Below are positions 12,280 through 59,341 of a DNA stretch of 64,000 nt, one piece after another. Location: assembly GCA_037975125.1 (NCBI GenBank), contig JAJQOW010000014.1, positions 19,423,484-19,487,483 on the forward strand, read 5' to 3'. The stretch's first letter is position 1, and each line of letters starts with the position of its first letter. A program made the position numbers and the translations under genes. The notes under the pieces are model-generated. The model was not told where the DNA came from. It saw only the letters and a program-made list of their open reading frames with translations, and did not search any database. Origin of the DNA: Latrodectus hesperus. Lineage: Eukaryota > Arthropoda > Arachnida > Araneae > Theridiidae.

Positions 12280-13755
12280 AGTAATTTAATTTTATCCAAT
12301 GTTTGGCTTAAACAAAAGCTTAAAACAAAAATGTATTTACGGAAATACAAATTTGTTAATTTTTGTTTGCATCATTTTTTGTGTGTGAAGCAGAAATTAT
12401 GTTAAAGTGAATTTTTCATTTCCAAAACATTAGAATTTTAACAGTGATGATTTTGATGTTATGTTTGAAATGCTGATTTTCGTTATAGGGATATGTATTA
12501 AAATATGTAATACTTTATTTATTTAAATATTAGAATTTTTAATTCAATATTAATATAAATAAAGTCTGGTTTCATAACAAGACGAAATATCATATTAGCT
12601 TCAAGTGCATTATTTTAGTATAAAAGCATTTTTAATTTATTATCAAATTAGATTGTGTTTCATTTTTTAACAATTCAAAACTGTTCTATTAGTTTAATAC
12701 ATGCAATTTCTTCTTAGTAAAATGATATCTTAATATTAAAAAAAGTTATTTCATAATAAACAACTTATTGTAATCACACTATTAATTTTACATTAAAATT
12801 ACATTTTTGTTTTTTCTAACTCAGTTTCTATAAATGCATAAAACCCATTCTCTTCAAGTAAATAATTATTAATGTTAAATCTTTTTTATTGTAGATAAAC
12901 ACTTTTGTTTAGAAAAAGTGTGCTATTATGTGCAGCTCATGATGCGCATGAACTATGACTGTGATATTCCTTGTCTTTTAATTAACTCTATTGTGATTGT
13001 TTATAAACTATTTATTTCATGTTACCTGTGACTTTTAAAAATGTACAAAGTTATAAGATTGCTGTATCTGTAATTGTTATTATTTATTTATCAACATTTC
13101 ATTTAATTTGTATTTTATCATATAAATTTGCTATTAAAAGTCTGCAATTGTGAGCATACATTCATGAAATTATGAATGCAATATTTTGTACTGTCTTTGT
13201 AAGAATTAAAATGAATGTGTTAACAAAATTAGGAATATTTAGTTTATCAAATATTCAAAGCAAATACTTTATTAGAATTTTCTTATATACACGCACATAT
13301 AAAACCTACAATTGTAAGTAAACATATTTCACCATTAACACTTATCCTTGGATATAATATTTTAAATACAAGATCTATAATGAGACAATTTATAGAATAA
13401 TCTAATTTAAATGAAATGCGACTAGATAAAAATGATAATTCTATTTACAAACCAAATGTTTAAAACAATTCATTTAAAATTCGAGTAACATTTTTCAGTA
13501 AAACAGTACATTAAGTATTATAGAAAGTTTTAATTACACTAGAATAAAAAAATGTACATGTGAAAATATAGCATTTTATTTAAAATATCTATGGAAATAA
13601 AAATATTAGTTCTGTATAAAATATTTCTTTGAACAAATTTACTGTGTAATGAAGACAACATTGTGGTCAACACTATTCTCAAACTGCTTTTGTTTCTAGA
13701 CACTTGTTCAGTTTAAAGGTTTTGTATAATATGGAGCTTATAATCTGTGTTTTTA

Positions 13756-14907
13756 CAGTAAATGCTCATTTTTATGAACCTTTAATTGACGAACGTTCAC
13801 GATTTTACGAACTAGTGATTGATAATTTTAACTCTCATTTATGAAATAAAATTTTAATTTTTTTATACAAAGTCCTATTTATGGAACGCTTATTTGTATT
13901 TTTATCATCTGATTTTTTCGATTTTTATTCATTTTCTTTTAAATTTTATGGTTGAATGTCTTGAATCAACATTTTTATTGGATAATCGTATTCAAATTGT
14001 GAAAAATTAATTGCATTGCTGATGTTGAAATCTGATTTTTTAAACGATTCTTGTGGAATTTCTCCTGCCTAATTAAACACCTGCTATACAGCTCACATAT
14101 CAAAGCATAATCAACTGCTTTAAGTGCAAACATCATAAGATACTTTAGCAAAGAGTGATCATGGCTTGGATTGCCTTATGAAACTGACATCAATACATAG
14201 ATGGAACTTGTCATTCTATGCTTGCAATGATGCAGAATAAACAATACTTATGTCATTTTGATGTGCTGTGTTCTATTTAAGAAAATATTATAAATGAAGA
14301 AAGCAATTTGCCCTATGATTTGAGTGAAGACAAATAACTTATTCATGAGCTTCAACTAAGAAACCCATTGCTGGTCGATTTTTCATTTTAGGACTTTTTG
14401 AAAATGGATTCAGATGTAATTTGTGTAATAAATAAGATTCAGATGTGATAAGAGTGATTTAGTGATTGAGAACATTTGGAATGAGAATGGAGGGAGGGGG
14501 AACCAAATATCAAGCAAGAAAAAGTGACTATTTTGGAACCATCTGAAAAGCACATAATTTTTTTTTTTAATTTAGAGTGAAATGTTTTATACAGAAAAAA
14601 AAATGGAAAAATGTGGTTTTTAAAAATGTAATTTTGAAACAAAAAAATAAGTTTACTTTGACTGATTTTTCATCAATGAAATTTTCATTTTATTCTCAAA
14701 AAATGGCCTTAAAGGATGAATTTATTATTTTTTTTCCATAGTATATGTAAATTTTTTCTAATAAGATTATTTAAGTAGAAAGCAGTTTGGTGAAAAAATT
14801 AAGAATATTATTTTTAAGATCTAACATTTATTTTTCTATTTTATGAACTTTTAATTTTTAAGAACTATTTTAAGTTTCAATGAGTGCATAAAAATAAGTG
14901 TCTACTG
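13756..14907 (+). mobile_element. pogo/Tigger-like DNA transposon, decayed
   Basis: The left end begins cagtaaatgctcattttta and the right end, reverse-complemented, begins cagtagacacttattttta. These are matching terminal inverted repeats. A TA dinucleotide flanks each end (13754-13755 and 14908-14909), as expected for Tc1/mariner/pogo insertion. Inside, near 14450-14500, a frame reads NIWNENGGRG, similar to the acidic C-terminus of Tigger/pogo transposases. The total is 1.15 kb with stops, so it is non-autonomous and internally deleted. Confidence 0.65.
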
Positions 14908-15061
14908 TATATATAATACTTTAAATAAAGTAAACATAGATGAGAGTACATCACATGATAATAATATATCACAGATCTCATGCATATATTCATCATCAAA
15001 ACTTTGTAATAAATTTAATATTCCCTATTGGCAGTGGAAATGAAGGCATCAGAGAAGCATG

Positions 15062-49479
<34,418 letters not shown>

Positions 49480-49596
49480 GGTATACCTAAACAACAGAAT
49501 TTTGGAAAATAAATCAATATGTAGCAAATTACAAAACATTAAAAATCTGATATAATAATAAAATATTATGTCATTCTGCAGTTTTATTTTAATTAC

Positions 49597-49638
49597 CTTC
49601 ATCTGTTCCACATTTTTTCATTGAGGATTTTAATCAAT
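49597..49638 (-). other. probable 5' UTR exon of the membrane-protein gene
   Basis: A 42-base segment between a ttattacag acceptor and a gtaatt donor, upstream of the start exon. It contains an ATG whose frame stops shortly after joining the next exon, so it would be an upstream ORF. A further possible non-coding exon (50221-50257, acceptor ttctacag, donor gtaagt) is weaker. Confidence 0.4.
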
Positions 49639-50284
49639 CTGTAATAAAAAAAATAATATGAAAAGAAAGAAAACAAATTTTTTTGAATATGGTAAATACA
49701 GTTTATACAAAAAAATTATCACAAATGCACATATAGATGAAAATACTGATAAATTTTCATATTATAAAATTGTTTTTTGTAATGATGCATTTGAAACACT
49801 ATGTCTAACTTCAGACTATATTTAGATGTCTATTCTTTAAACTATGTAAATAGAGAAAAATAATAATTTTCTCAAATCATTAGAGCTACTTTTATAATAT
49901 GCAAGCTGTGATATGTATATATGAGTATCTCCCTTCAGTGTAGAAAATAAATATTAAAAAGGAATTTAAAATTGAATACAATTCAATAAATCCAAATGGC
50001 ACAAAATTGCAATATGATAAAATGGATAAAATAATTCAAAGCAAAATAATTCAATTTAATTTTTTACTTGATGCTAAAGATGATTACATAATATTTCTTC
50101 AAAAAATATTCATAAATTTTCTCATTAACTAAATAATTCACTCAAAATTTTTTGCTTTTGATAATTTCACAAAAAGTGATTGAAAATTGCATACATTAAT
50201 AAATAAATGAATGAACTTACAATAATAATTCATTTAGAAAAATTCTTATCGAAATCACTGTAGAAAAGGTGGGCTTCCCTTATA
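49639..50284. other. upstream region of the membrane-protein gene
   Basis: AT-rich. A weak additional 5' UTR exon candidate (50221-50257) is the only thing seen. Confidence 0.5.
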
Positions 50285-50999
50285 CAGGGTTCGTACATAT
50301 TTCCAAGAACAAATTCCAGGAGTTTTAAGGAGTTTTCCAGGAGTCAAATCAAAAATTTCCAGGAGGTATCAACATTCATGTTAAGTAATTTTTTACTTTA
50401 TTTTAAAAATTGTTTTAATCAAATACATATATAATAATGTATATGAAACATTTTCAATTATATTTGTAAATTAGAAATAAATTATTGTATAAATTAATAT
50501 TTTTAAGTTAGGAGAATTAGATTTAATGATTCTTTTAAAAGCGTTCAATGAATTTACAGCTGTAACAGAATAAAATGATTTAAATAATCAGTATTTTTTA
50601 CATTATAGCATCATACTTTGTAAAAAATATAATAGGTTACTTTAGAGTTTTTAAACATCTTCATTAGATTCCTCTCTTTTAATTTATTGAGTATTTTATA
50701 ACAATCTCTTTTCAAATAAATATACTTATTTAAAACAAAATAAATACAACTATCAGATAAAGTTTCCAGGATGACTTTTTACTCAATTATTATATAATAA
50801 AAGCAATTCTAAATTTTCGTTGTTTTCTTTCAAACTCTTTTAAAACGATACAATTTCACATCCATATTCTAGAATATTGTATTTCCTTAATCAATCAATA
50901 GATTTTCCCATTTCTTGGTTATTTATACGTGCACAATATGCAATTAAAAATGCTAATTTTACATCTTTAAAGCTTTTAATTTATTATTAATATTTAATA

Positions 51000-51578
51000 A
51001 CTATTGCGTCGCTGAAGCAGCAACAGCAACAGGTGTTTGATTTTGCAATTAATGTTAATTTACCAGTTTTTTCCCCATCCTCAGCAATTCCTATTGTAAA
51101 CTTTTCAAGTTCATACATACCATCTTACAAACGCTTCACTTTAATTTTTGGTTCATTTTTTTCAAGAAGTGCTTTTTGCTTTCTTTCGGTTAACGGCTGT
51201 GTTTTTTTTTCTATTTTAATTTACCTAGGTATAAATGTTTGCCTGGCACTAACAGTAAAACTAAGTAGGTGTTTTCTAATTATTATGTTGTTGATACTTC
51301 CTATGTTTCGGACATAATCATCAATGATGTACTTAGGCAGAATTGATTGATTGATTTAAATTTTCTACCATCAAATTTTTGTTCACAGAAAACCCATATT
51401 TAACAGATGATTGAATATGAGAGAACAGTAAAAGCAAATTAACTACTTTCAATAAGTGACAATAATTTAGTCTATTTGAGAGTAAATTAGAATAAAAGGT
51501 ATCTATTTTATCTTTAATAGGATCAAATTTCTCATCAATACAATCATACAATCTTGAAATTTTACAGTCCGTAGTCAT
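51000..51578 (-). pseudogene. hAT-like transposase C-terminal pseudogene
   Basis: The - strand frame from 51578 reads KVVNLLLLFSHIQSSVKYGF then SVNKNLMVENLNQ. This resembles the conserved LSHGQA.VERGFSVNK block of animal hAT dimerisation regions. Further on, in another stretch, AEDGEKTGKLTLIAKSN matches the C-terminus of the same group. A stop separates the pieces. Confidence 0.7.
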
Positions 51579-52169
51579 GATTTAAACGCCTCTAAAAAAT
51601 TACAAAATTCTTCCTTTTTTCTGAGCCACACAAATGCTAATTTTTATACATATTTTATCCAGATTCTTCTATCTATTAAATACATTGTATTTCAACCTTT
51701 ATTTCATTGATAAGTAAATTCATCCCTTTTCACTGAAACTATACGCAATTTTCACTAAGCAAGGTATGGAAAGTATATTTTAACTCAATAGTTTTATAAT
51801 ATTTAGTGAATTTTATGCAATATAAAAGAGACGGAAACTAATAGAAAAATAAGCAATTATTATCGCCCTGCTAATTGCACCACATGACGATCTTACTGGT
51901 GATAACTCTTCACTTCACTTCATTCACATTAATCTAAATATTTCATTCGCTCCTGAGTGAACTGGATCATCTTGCAGTTATCGTGGCTGAACAAGATCTC
52001 TTATTTTAATCAACAGTTATGAATGCAATATAATATCGATAGTGCTGCCTCTTACCTACTGAAGAAAACTTACAAAATTTGCTCCTCAGGGGCATTAGTT
52101 TTCACACAGGCAAGCACATTTACGCGATGTATCGGGGGGAAGATTCAGGTTTTCCATTCTAATTGTTTA

Positions 52170-52172
<3 letters not shown>

Positions 52173-52255
<83 letters not shown>
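52173..52255. repeat. (TA)n microsatellite
   Basis: About 41 TA units, inside the hAT-like element. Confidence 0.95.
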
Positions 52256-52258
<3 letters not shown>

Positions 52259-52599
52259 TTAAAATGTAATGTCATATTCCGACATTTCTGATCCTGAAGA
52301 AGAAAAAAAGTAATTTAGCTCACTGCCTTACTATCAGACATATTGGGCAAAAAATAAGAAGTTCGTATAACACACTGTAATGAAAATATACGCGAAAGAA
52401 TAAAAAGTTATTAATTGCTCAAAAAGAAAATTCCAACGTCTAGAGCAAGTAACAGCTTCCAAGAAATATATTCCCCCTCTTCAAATCTTTTTCAAAATCA
52501 AAATTCTTTGAAATATGTAAGTCCATCGTAAACAACGTCAAACACATTCTAAGCCAGCGCACTGCAGAGAAGCCTACTTCAGAAAGGCGTATGTAGACT

Positions 52600-52665
52600 G
52601 ATGGGGCAGTCAGTACATCGATTTAGCAAGACGTATATATACGTCCGCGGTAGGCAAAGAGTTAA
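52600..52665. mobile_element. possible piggyBac-like terminus nested in the hAT element
   Basis: A 16-bp perfect palindrome gacgtatatatacgtc (52630-52645) is followed by cgcggtaggcaaagag and then TTAA, reading outward like a piggyBac terminal repeat at its TTAA target. The partner end is not clear; TTAACTC at 51780 is a weak candidate. Confidence 0.4.
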
Positions 52666-52861
52666 AAGGTTATAATTTAATTTTGTTTTTGAGCAATTTC
52701 ATTGGAAATTTTAAAATAGTAAAAAAAAAAGGAATTATAACATTTTCTAACAAAAACATATGCGTTAAAGTAAGTAAAAATTCTCGGAGTAATTCACAAT
52801 TTTCAAGGAGACAAGTTGAAATTCCAGGAATTTCACGTTTTCTAGAATTGTACAAACCCCG

Positions 52862-54233
52862 CTTATATTTTAATAACTAAAATACATTTAATTAAATTGA
52901 AATGCATAACCAAAAAAAATTAAACTGTAAACAACTTAAAATATATTAATTTCCATATATTACAAGAAATTCCGAAATATATTGATTTCCACAAAAGAAT
53001 ATATTCAATTAAGGAATATTCTCGATTCGTTTAAGGTTTAATGATCTCCAAAATCAGTCTTTATGCAAAATAAGGTCATTCCAAAATTTAACAATTCCCT
53101 ACAAATCGGTTTCTGCCTAATCAAATATTAACTGTTTTTTAATATTTGCCCATTTGACTTATTTAAGGACACAAATAATTTAATTAATGTTTTTCTATAA
53201 AATTGCATATTAACTGTGACTCTTTTGAACAATATTATCCAGTGTGGCTATTGGAAGAGAAGTTTCTCCAAATATTCATATCAGCTCTGTCATATCTGTC
53301 TTTTCCACACAAATGATTGGAGTAACAGTGGATTCTTAGTTTCCAACAAACCAAATTTCTTTTCGAGATGCTAAGCAGATAAATTCTGGATTCTTGAAAT
53401 ATTTAGCAGATGGATTAAGTGAATTATACAGGTTATCATCAACAAACAATTCAGTCATATGCATGAATGCATAATTACGTGTTGAAGGGAGTGTGTGCAT
53501 GATGGGGACACATCGTACAAAACGCCCTTCATTGTGAAGTTTCCTTCACGGGGTACACAAGACTATGGGTCTCATGTACCTTCTTTAGGACCATTATTCC
53601 AAAAGCTGCTTCTGCAACATGTTTAGTTATACTGGCAAAGCAATTAGCTGCTAATAGTAATCCTATACAACTTCAATTTTTTTATTGCAATTTTCATAAA
53701 AATTGATTTTACAATTAATGAATTATTGATTTTAAGATTGTTGAAATCCAGTTCAACAATCTTACAAAATCTGCTGCATTTTTTTTTCAATTACGATTTG
53801 ATAAATTACCAGTCATGGCATATTTTTTCTGATAAACAATGTCGAGAACTGAAGTCTAAATAAATTCATTGGCACTTTTCATTTGTAGAAATTGTAAATA
53901 CTGTTAAGACTTTTTTTTCCAGACTGAGTCAAAAAACAGCGGTTTCATTTTTGTGTATTATAAAGTGAAAAATTATTTTCATACATAACGCTTAGCTATA
54001 ATGAAAATGTACTCTTTTTGAAATGTTCAGGGTGACGGATATTTTATTCACTAGTTATTAAAAATAATTTAAGCTAGGCTTTTGTTGTGCATTTTTGCCA
54101 AAACAGTGAAGCCATTGAACATAACCAATCATCTTATACTATTGAATATGGCCAACTGACAATCTCGATACTTTATCTGCCATTCTGTATTTTACGCCAC
54201 ACTAATGGAGAGGCATTAGATACTACAGAATAT
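52862..54233. other. intergenic, with an unidentified coding remnant
   Basis: AT-rich, except for a coding-like block at 53250-53640. Confidence 0.5.
53250..53640 (-). pseudogene. unidentified decayed coding sequence
   Basis: On the - strand, two adjacent frames read like protein: HVAEAAFGIMVLKKVHETHS then LVYPVKETSQ, and after a shift FVRCVPIMHTLPSTRNYAFM, FKNPEFICLASRKEIWFV and STVTPIICVEKTDMTEL. The amino-acid composition is normal for a folded protein and unlike the surrounding AT-rich DNA. At least two stops and one frameshift are present. I do not recognise the family; it may be a processed pseudogene or transposon fragment. Confidence 0.5.
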
Positions 54234-54305
54234 TGTTGTTATTGTTACTTATGACACTTGGACAAGCCAAGTTCCCTGTGCCTTTGGCTATGCGAATTTA
54301 AATTA

Positions 54306-54735
54306 GTATCCCCTCCCACGTCAACATTCCTGGAAGTGAAGCTGCGGAAACCATAGCAAAAAGAGGCTGCTCTGCGACGGCCACTACTAATTATGACCTA
54401 ACTTTTGAAGAGATTTTCTCCGTGGCGAAAAATAGAAACCGGAAAGTCTGGCTTACTCTACCAGCCCATCCCTGGTACTGTAGGTCAAAACCAGGAGGAG
54501 CATTACATTTTGAGGCTGGCAGACAGGACCAAACGGCTATCACAAGACTTTTCAGTGGGCACCTGAAATGCATGTCCTTTGAATCCGGCAGTAAAGTCTT
54601 TCCAGCGTGTCCCAAGTGCCATCTGCTGCCGGCTTCCCCGTATCATATTCTCGATTGCTTCGAGCTCATTTTAGAGGATGTTCGCAACAGCCCTCTCCTG
54701 GTGAACGTGAACGCCAGCAGGACTCCCTGTACCTA
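54306..54735 (+). pseudogene. LINE ORF2 fragment, RNase H C-terminus
   Basis: It begins with PSHVNIPGSEAAETIAKRGC, the end of a LINE RNase H domain (the P.H..I.GNE.AD motif). It continues to CPKCHLLPASPYHILDC, the terminal Cys/His motif, in a second frame after 54420. It is 5'-truncated. Confidence 0.75.
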
Positions 54736-54902
54736 ACCCAGGGAGGGTTCTACCAGTTTAGGTGGAGTCTGCTGGAGAGAAAGAAGGAAGCGCCACCCCT
54801 GCCTGTGGTCTCGAGCTCCCAACGCAACAGCTCAAATCAGCGTTGGAGGGTAGTTGCCTCACTGCTTCATTGATTCTTCTTCATTGGTTCTTGGGATCTC
54901 CT

Positions 54903-55220
54903 CATCGTTCAGGGATTATTAGCTCCCTGTGCTCCGAGAGGAATGTTACCAGCGAGATGATTTGGGCTTTCGCTTGCGGATGGTGAATAACATTTTTCAA
55001 CCATTCTATTCTCAGGTTTTCGCTGGGGGGTAGTAAAATGCCAGGAGCTGGTGAGTGGGCACGATGTGGCATAGTGAAGTGGGTCACCCGTATGACCACA
55101 GGCACAGTTGTCGCTTTCCCGAGCACCAATCCTATGTAGATAGCTCGGGAATGGACCATGTCCCGTGACGAACAGTGTAATCTTGGTGCTGGGGTGCATG
55201 GAATCATGGATTTGATCTAG
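54903..55220 (-). pseudogene. second LINE C-terminal fragment, opposite orientation
   Basis: The - strand reads GHGPFPSYLHRIGARESDNC then ACGHTGDPLHYATSCPLTSS and ends at a stop near 54909. It is a clear LINE C-terminal Cys/His module, of the same type as that at 17174. It converges on the + strand fragment at 54306-54735. Confidence 0.75.
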
Positions 55221-56231
55221 CTGCCGCTAGATCCTGAAGGATTGGACACAACAACAACAAATCAGTAGAGTGCGTCTTTCATTTAACCAGAGCACCACGA
55301 AGGAGAAAGTAAGACTTTGCTCTCAACCACTCCGATAGATGGCAGCATCAGAGGATCCACTTCCTTAATTTTGACATTGATCTGGGTGAGAATTTTCTCA
55401 CCTCTTTTTTTCTCTTTGTTATTTAACAGAATATTTAACGTCCATAAAACTTCTCTGTTAGCACTATATGATGTTCATTTAAACTATATGTCTTAACCAC
55501 GACCTCTCCCCAACAGGAAGATGATTTCCCTACCTGGCTAGACAACGGGCCTAGAATTAATTTATATTTGAAAAAAAAATAATAGTTTAATTCATATATT
55601 AAAATAGAATGCATAATGCATTTTTTGTATTATCATTCAAGTAATGCGAATTTATAAGTATTACAGCTCGATTCTTCTGAATATGTCTTCTGTTACATAA
55701 TGGAAAGTTATCTAATTGTGAAGTACAATAAAGTGATAAAAAGGTGGAGAGTTTAAGTTGATTCCAAAAATTTGAGTTCCCTCTATGACTTTCCTTTTTT
55801 TGTATTTGTTTAAGAAAAATTTCAAAATATTCCTTTGATGAAAGCATTTAAAATCTAAAATGCTCCTTGAGTTTATATATGTACTGTTTGAAGCCACTGT
55901 TTAATCGAATATATATCTCATGTTTTCTTTAAACTCCAACACTGGTTGACTACAACATATGCATGGCAGTATTTTAAATGCAAGACAAGAGATTTAGAGT
56001 GTAAATAAACAAAAAAAAAACATTCTATCAAAGTAATGCAAAGGAAAAAAAACTGCTGGAGTCATGTCAAAAAATAACAGCTTTATGGGCTTTAAAATAT
56101 AAACAATTCTTAATTTTATTACTTAAAATAAAGTTCATCATGTCAAGTACTTAATTTTCCTAAATTTCCTTATAAATTTTTCTAGTTGGATTTTAAAATA
56201 AAACAGTTATCATTTAGTAATTTTAAATAAA

Positions 56232-56258
56232 TGTAAAGTGTTTGATAAACACTTTACA
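56232..56258. repeat. perfect inverted repeat (12-bp arms, 3-base loop)
   Basis: Arm tgtaaagtgttt, loop gat, and its exact complement aaacactttaca. Confidence 0.9.
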
Positions 56259-56279
56259 CTGATTTATTCAAGAAGCCGA

Positions 56280-56365
56280 GATTTTAGCTGGATAGTTAAC
56301 GTTCTGGCATTCAGTTCAACTATTCCTAGGTTCGATCTTGTGTGTGGTTGTTTTGTGGCTCGGAA
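56280..56365 (+). mobile_element. tRNA-like SINE head
   Basis: A-box-like gctggatagttaacgttctg and B-box ggttcgatctt in the right order and spacing. The body is not defined. Confidence 0.45.
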
Positions 56366-59098
56366 TTTACTTTAAGCTATAAATCTTAATTGAATTAGCC
56401 TTAATATTTCAAACAAGCTACACAGAGGCAAAACCAAAACAAAATGATTCCTATTCAATATTATATAAGGATACCCATTCAATATTAAATTTTTGATACA
56501 TACAAACACGGTCATGAGATTTGGAAATAAAAACACATCTTTATCATAAAACTGAATATGCTTCATGGTTAAAATTAGCAATAATAAACGTGTAAAATAT
56601 ATCATTTTACGTTTTTAATGTGGTTAATTTTTTTCGAAAAATTGTTTTCCAGATTCACAGTTTAACAATCATATTTAAGTAGAGATTTACTTAGTAGATT
56701 TAAACTTATGAGTTTCTGTTTATGAAATAAAAACCAAATAACAGTAAAAAAATTGGAATCGTTATAAATAAGTAATTTAGAAAAATGTCAGTTTTTTATT
56801 TGTCATTTCTGAATATAGTCATGCGCCAACTGTTAAGAAGTTTTTGAGGATATTTTTTTATAATAAGACAAAAAATGAAGCTAATGTTAAGTGTTTGCAT
56901 AAAAAGCACGTTTATAATTTTCTAAGAATGTTGCAGTGGAACTCAGAAACAGAAAACAAATCATATTCAGTCATGTGCAAATTGCCCAATTTAAATGTTG
57001 AGCAACCAGAATTATAATTGTATCATCTTGAAAAGTTTTAATTTGAAAGGGGCGAAAATTGTGAAAGGGAATTGATATATGAAAATAATAAATTTATAAT
57101 TTCTTTTCATAAAACCAATAGATAGACCGTTATTTTTTATATATAGATTAAAATTTGTTAGTATGAAATTTTTTGAAATTTGAAAACTCAGTTGCATATT
57201 ACTGTTATATTGTTAAATGATGTTAAAATATCAGTAATCTGCTTTTTTTCATTTAACTTTTAAGCTGGAAATTGCTTTATTTCAAACAATAGAACTATTT
57301 TCAAAACATAATGATTTACTTAGTCGATTTCTTAGCAATATCACTGAATAGCTATATTGAGTTTAGTTCAATATTCGTATCTTATCTATTATTCTATATA
57401 TCTTATCTATCATTCTATATATGTTATCTATTTAACGGTTATTAATCTGCGAAAAATGGCATAGAATGCAAAAATCAACAATTTGCATGAGTTTTCTCCC
57501 ACTCAACGATTTATTTTGAATCAAAGAACAAAATTGTTCAAGCATGCGCTGAAACATTTGAGAGATTCCTAATTTTTATAAATGATACAACTAACATCAT
57601 GATTTTTGTAATCGATGCAATTGTTTACTCATTCAGGAAATTTAACAGTATATTCAAATTATATTGCACGGAAATTAAATCATAATTGCAAAATATGATT
57701 AAATATTATGGAGAACTATAAATCAGATATTATTTTACGAACTCGAATAAATCAATAAAACTTTTAATTTAAAAGAAAATCAGGGCTCGATGAATTAAAC
57801 ACGCGAAAATTTTAGTCAGATATAGACCATATGAAAATTTTCCTACCTTTGTATCATTTGCTTCTTCCAAAGAGTGTATTCCTTTTATTTGAGTAACTCT
57901 TGTAAATAGGAAAATTCGAAGCATTTTGTAGAAAAGGATTTTCATTCATTTAACATTTTACAAGAAAATTCCTAAGAGTTATGAGGCACTAATAAAGAAA
58001 CAAAAATCATCACCGGATGTAGGATATTAAATATTCGAAAACATTTATTCGTAACAGTGACGAATACATCATGAGTAGTAAGTAAAATGTATTTTTTTTT
58101 CAAAACCATGTTACATTCATTTTATTTAATCCATTCTTCAAACGGAACAACATGTCACAATAAAATACTGTGCAGCTATTTCTTCCAAGGATTCACGGTT
58201 TACTTTCATTTATGAAATATCTGATGACGGCATCAAGACTCAGTTTCTCTGTTTGAATGGATTCCTCTGTAAAAACAGAGGAAATCGCACTGACATATCA
58301 TCATAAAACACAGCGAAATTCCTGTCTAATACATAAATTTAAGAGATTCTGTCGGAAACTGGCGGTGAAAGGGACTATTTGTGGTTATAAAGCATAGGTG
58401 TAAGAGCAAAATCCTTTTAAGTAAGCAGCCGTAAATCTCGTAAAAGAAGATTTGTACAATAGATTGAATAATTCAAATAGTCATGGTAAATGCATTGTTA
58501 GGATGGTAAAGGTTAACCTTGAATGCAGGAAACCGCAAAACTGATATAAAAAAATTGCATGGAATAGAGCAAAAGTTCTAAAATATTTTTGCTCTTTACT
58601 TAATGTGAGATTTTATGTTGCTTTTTTGTTCTAAGCTCGGTTTACTCAAAATGTAAGATGTAATTTTTTTTATGAATATATATTCGTGAAGAGAGAAGGA
58701 TTATCTAAGATTAAAAGTTAATATATTGAGAAATATAAATCTAAGATTGTAAAGATACAATACATTTAAAAACTCTTCACTAGACAAATATATAAATTCC
58801 TAAACAAAAACAAAAAAGTAAATGTTTCATTTTATTACGTATAATCTAAATGAGCCGTTATATTATGCAGATATTGTTGCGTGTCATCTCTAAAAATAGG
58901 AATTTCAACATCGTAACTTGTGGTGCAATTATGAATCATCACAAACAATATCTATACGCTTATGATGATTTAAAATTACAACACTTATCTCTAAATATCT
59001 TTTTCATAATGTCTAAGATGTTACAGAGTTGGTAGGACCAAATGATGCACAAAATTACTGTGAACTTTGAAAGTCATCTAATCAAGTTATGTATTTTT

Positions 59099-59341
59099 GG
59101 CACAGATGCCGTATAATCCAGGATGCTAAATTCTGAATATTTTTGGCGATAAAGAAATATTGCCAAGATGACGTATTCTGACGTGCGCCGTGATCTAAAT
59201 ACTAGGGTTGCCAAAATAGAATTTTTATGGGTCTGCATATCTATGACGTAATAAAAACTAAGTTGCCACATACATGAGAAAATCCGCCAAAAAATCACCA
59301 AACTCAGAATTTGGCATCCTGGATTATACAGCATTTGTGCT
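59099..59341. mobile_element. MITE related to the Merlin element
   Basis: Left end ggcacagatgccgtataatc and right end, reverse-complemented, agcacaaatgctgtataatc, with inverted similarity running about 50 bases. These ends match those of the Merlin element at 16762-19117. Flanks gtattttt (59091-59098) and gtaatttt (59342-59349) are an 8-bp duplication with one mismatch. It is 243 bases long and non-coding. Confidence 0.85.

Larger units (their letters stand above)
11346..13755. other. intergenic, downstream of BRF1
   Basis: AT-rich spacer. It holds a weak SINE-like patch (11508-11650) and a perfect hairpin (12246-12279). No coding sequence is recognised. Confidence 0.6.
50285..52861 (-). mobile_element. 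hAT-like DNA transposon, decayed
   Basis: The left end is cagggttcgtacat; the right end, reverse-complemented, is cggggtttgtacaa. Both continue into similar 'ttccaggag' motifs. CTTATA lies immediately outside each end, part of a likely 8-bp target duplication. A hAT C-terminal frame lies inside on the - strand. A (TA)n tract and a possible second transposon end are nested in it. Confidence 0.7.
54234..55400 (-). mobile_element. SINE split by inserted LINE sequence
   Basis: 54234-54305 is the - strand SINE tail (cacttggacaagccaag, tatgcgaattta). 55264-55400 is the - strand middle of a type B SINE (ccagagcaccacgaagg, gatagatggcagcatcagag). The two halves would be adjacent in an intact copy. 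Between them lie about 950 bases of LINE sequence, with aaattag at the left and aaatcag at the right junction as a possible target duplication. Confidence 0.7.
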
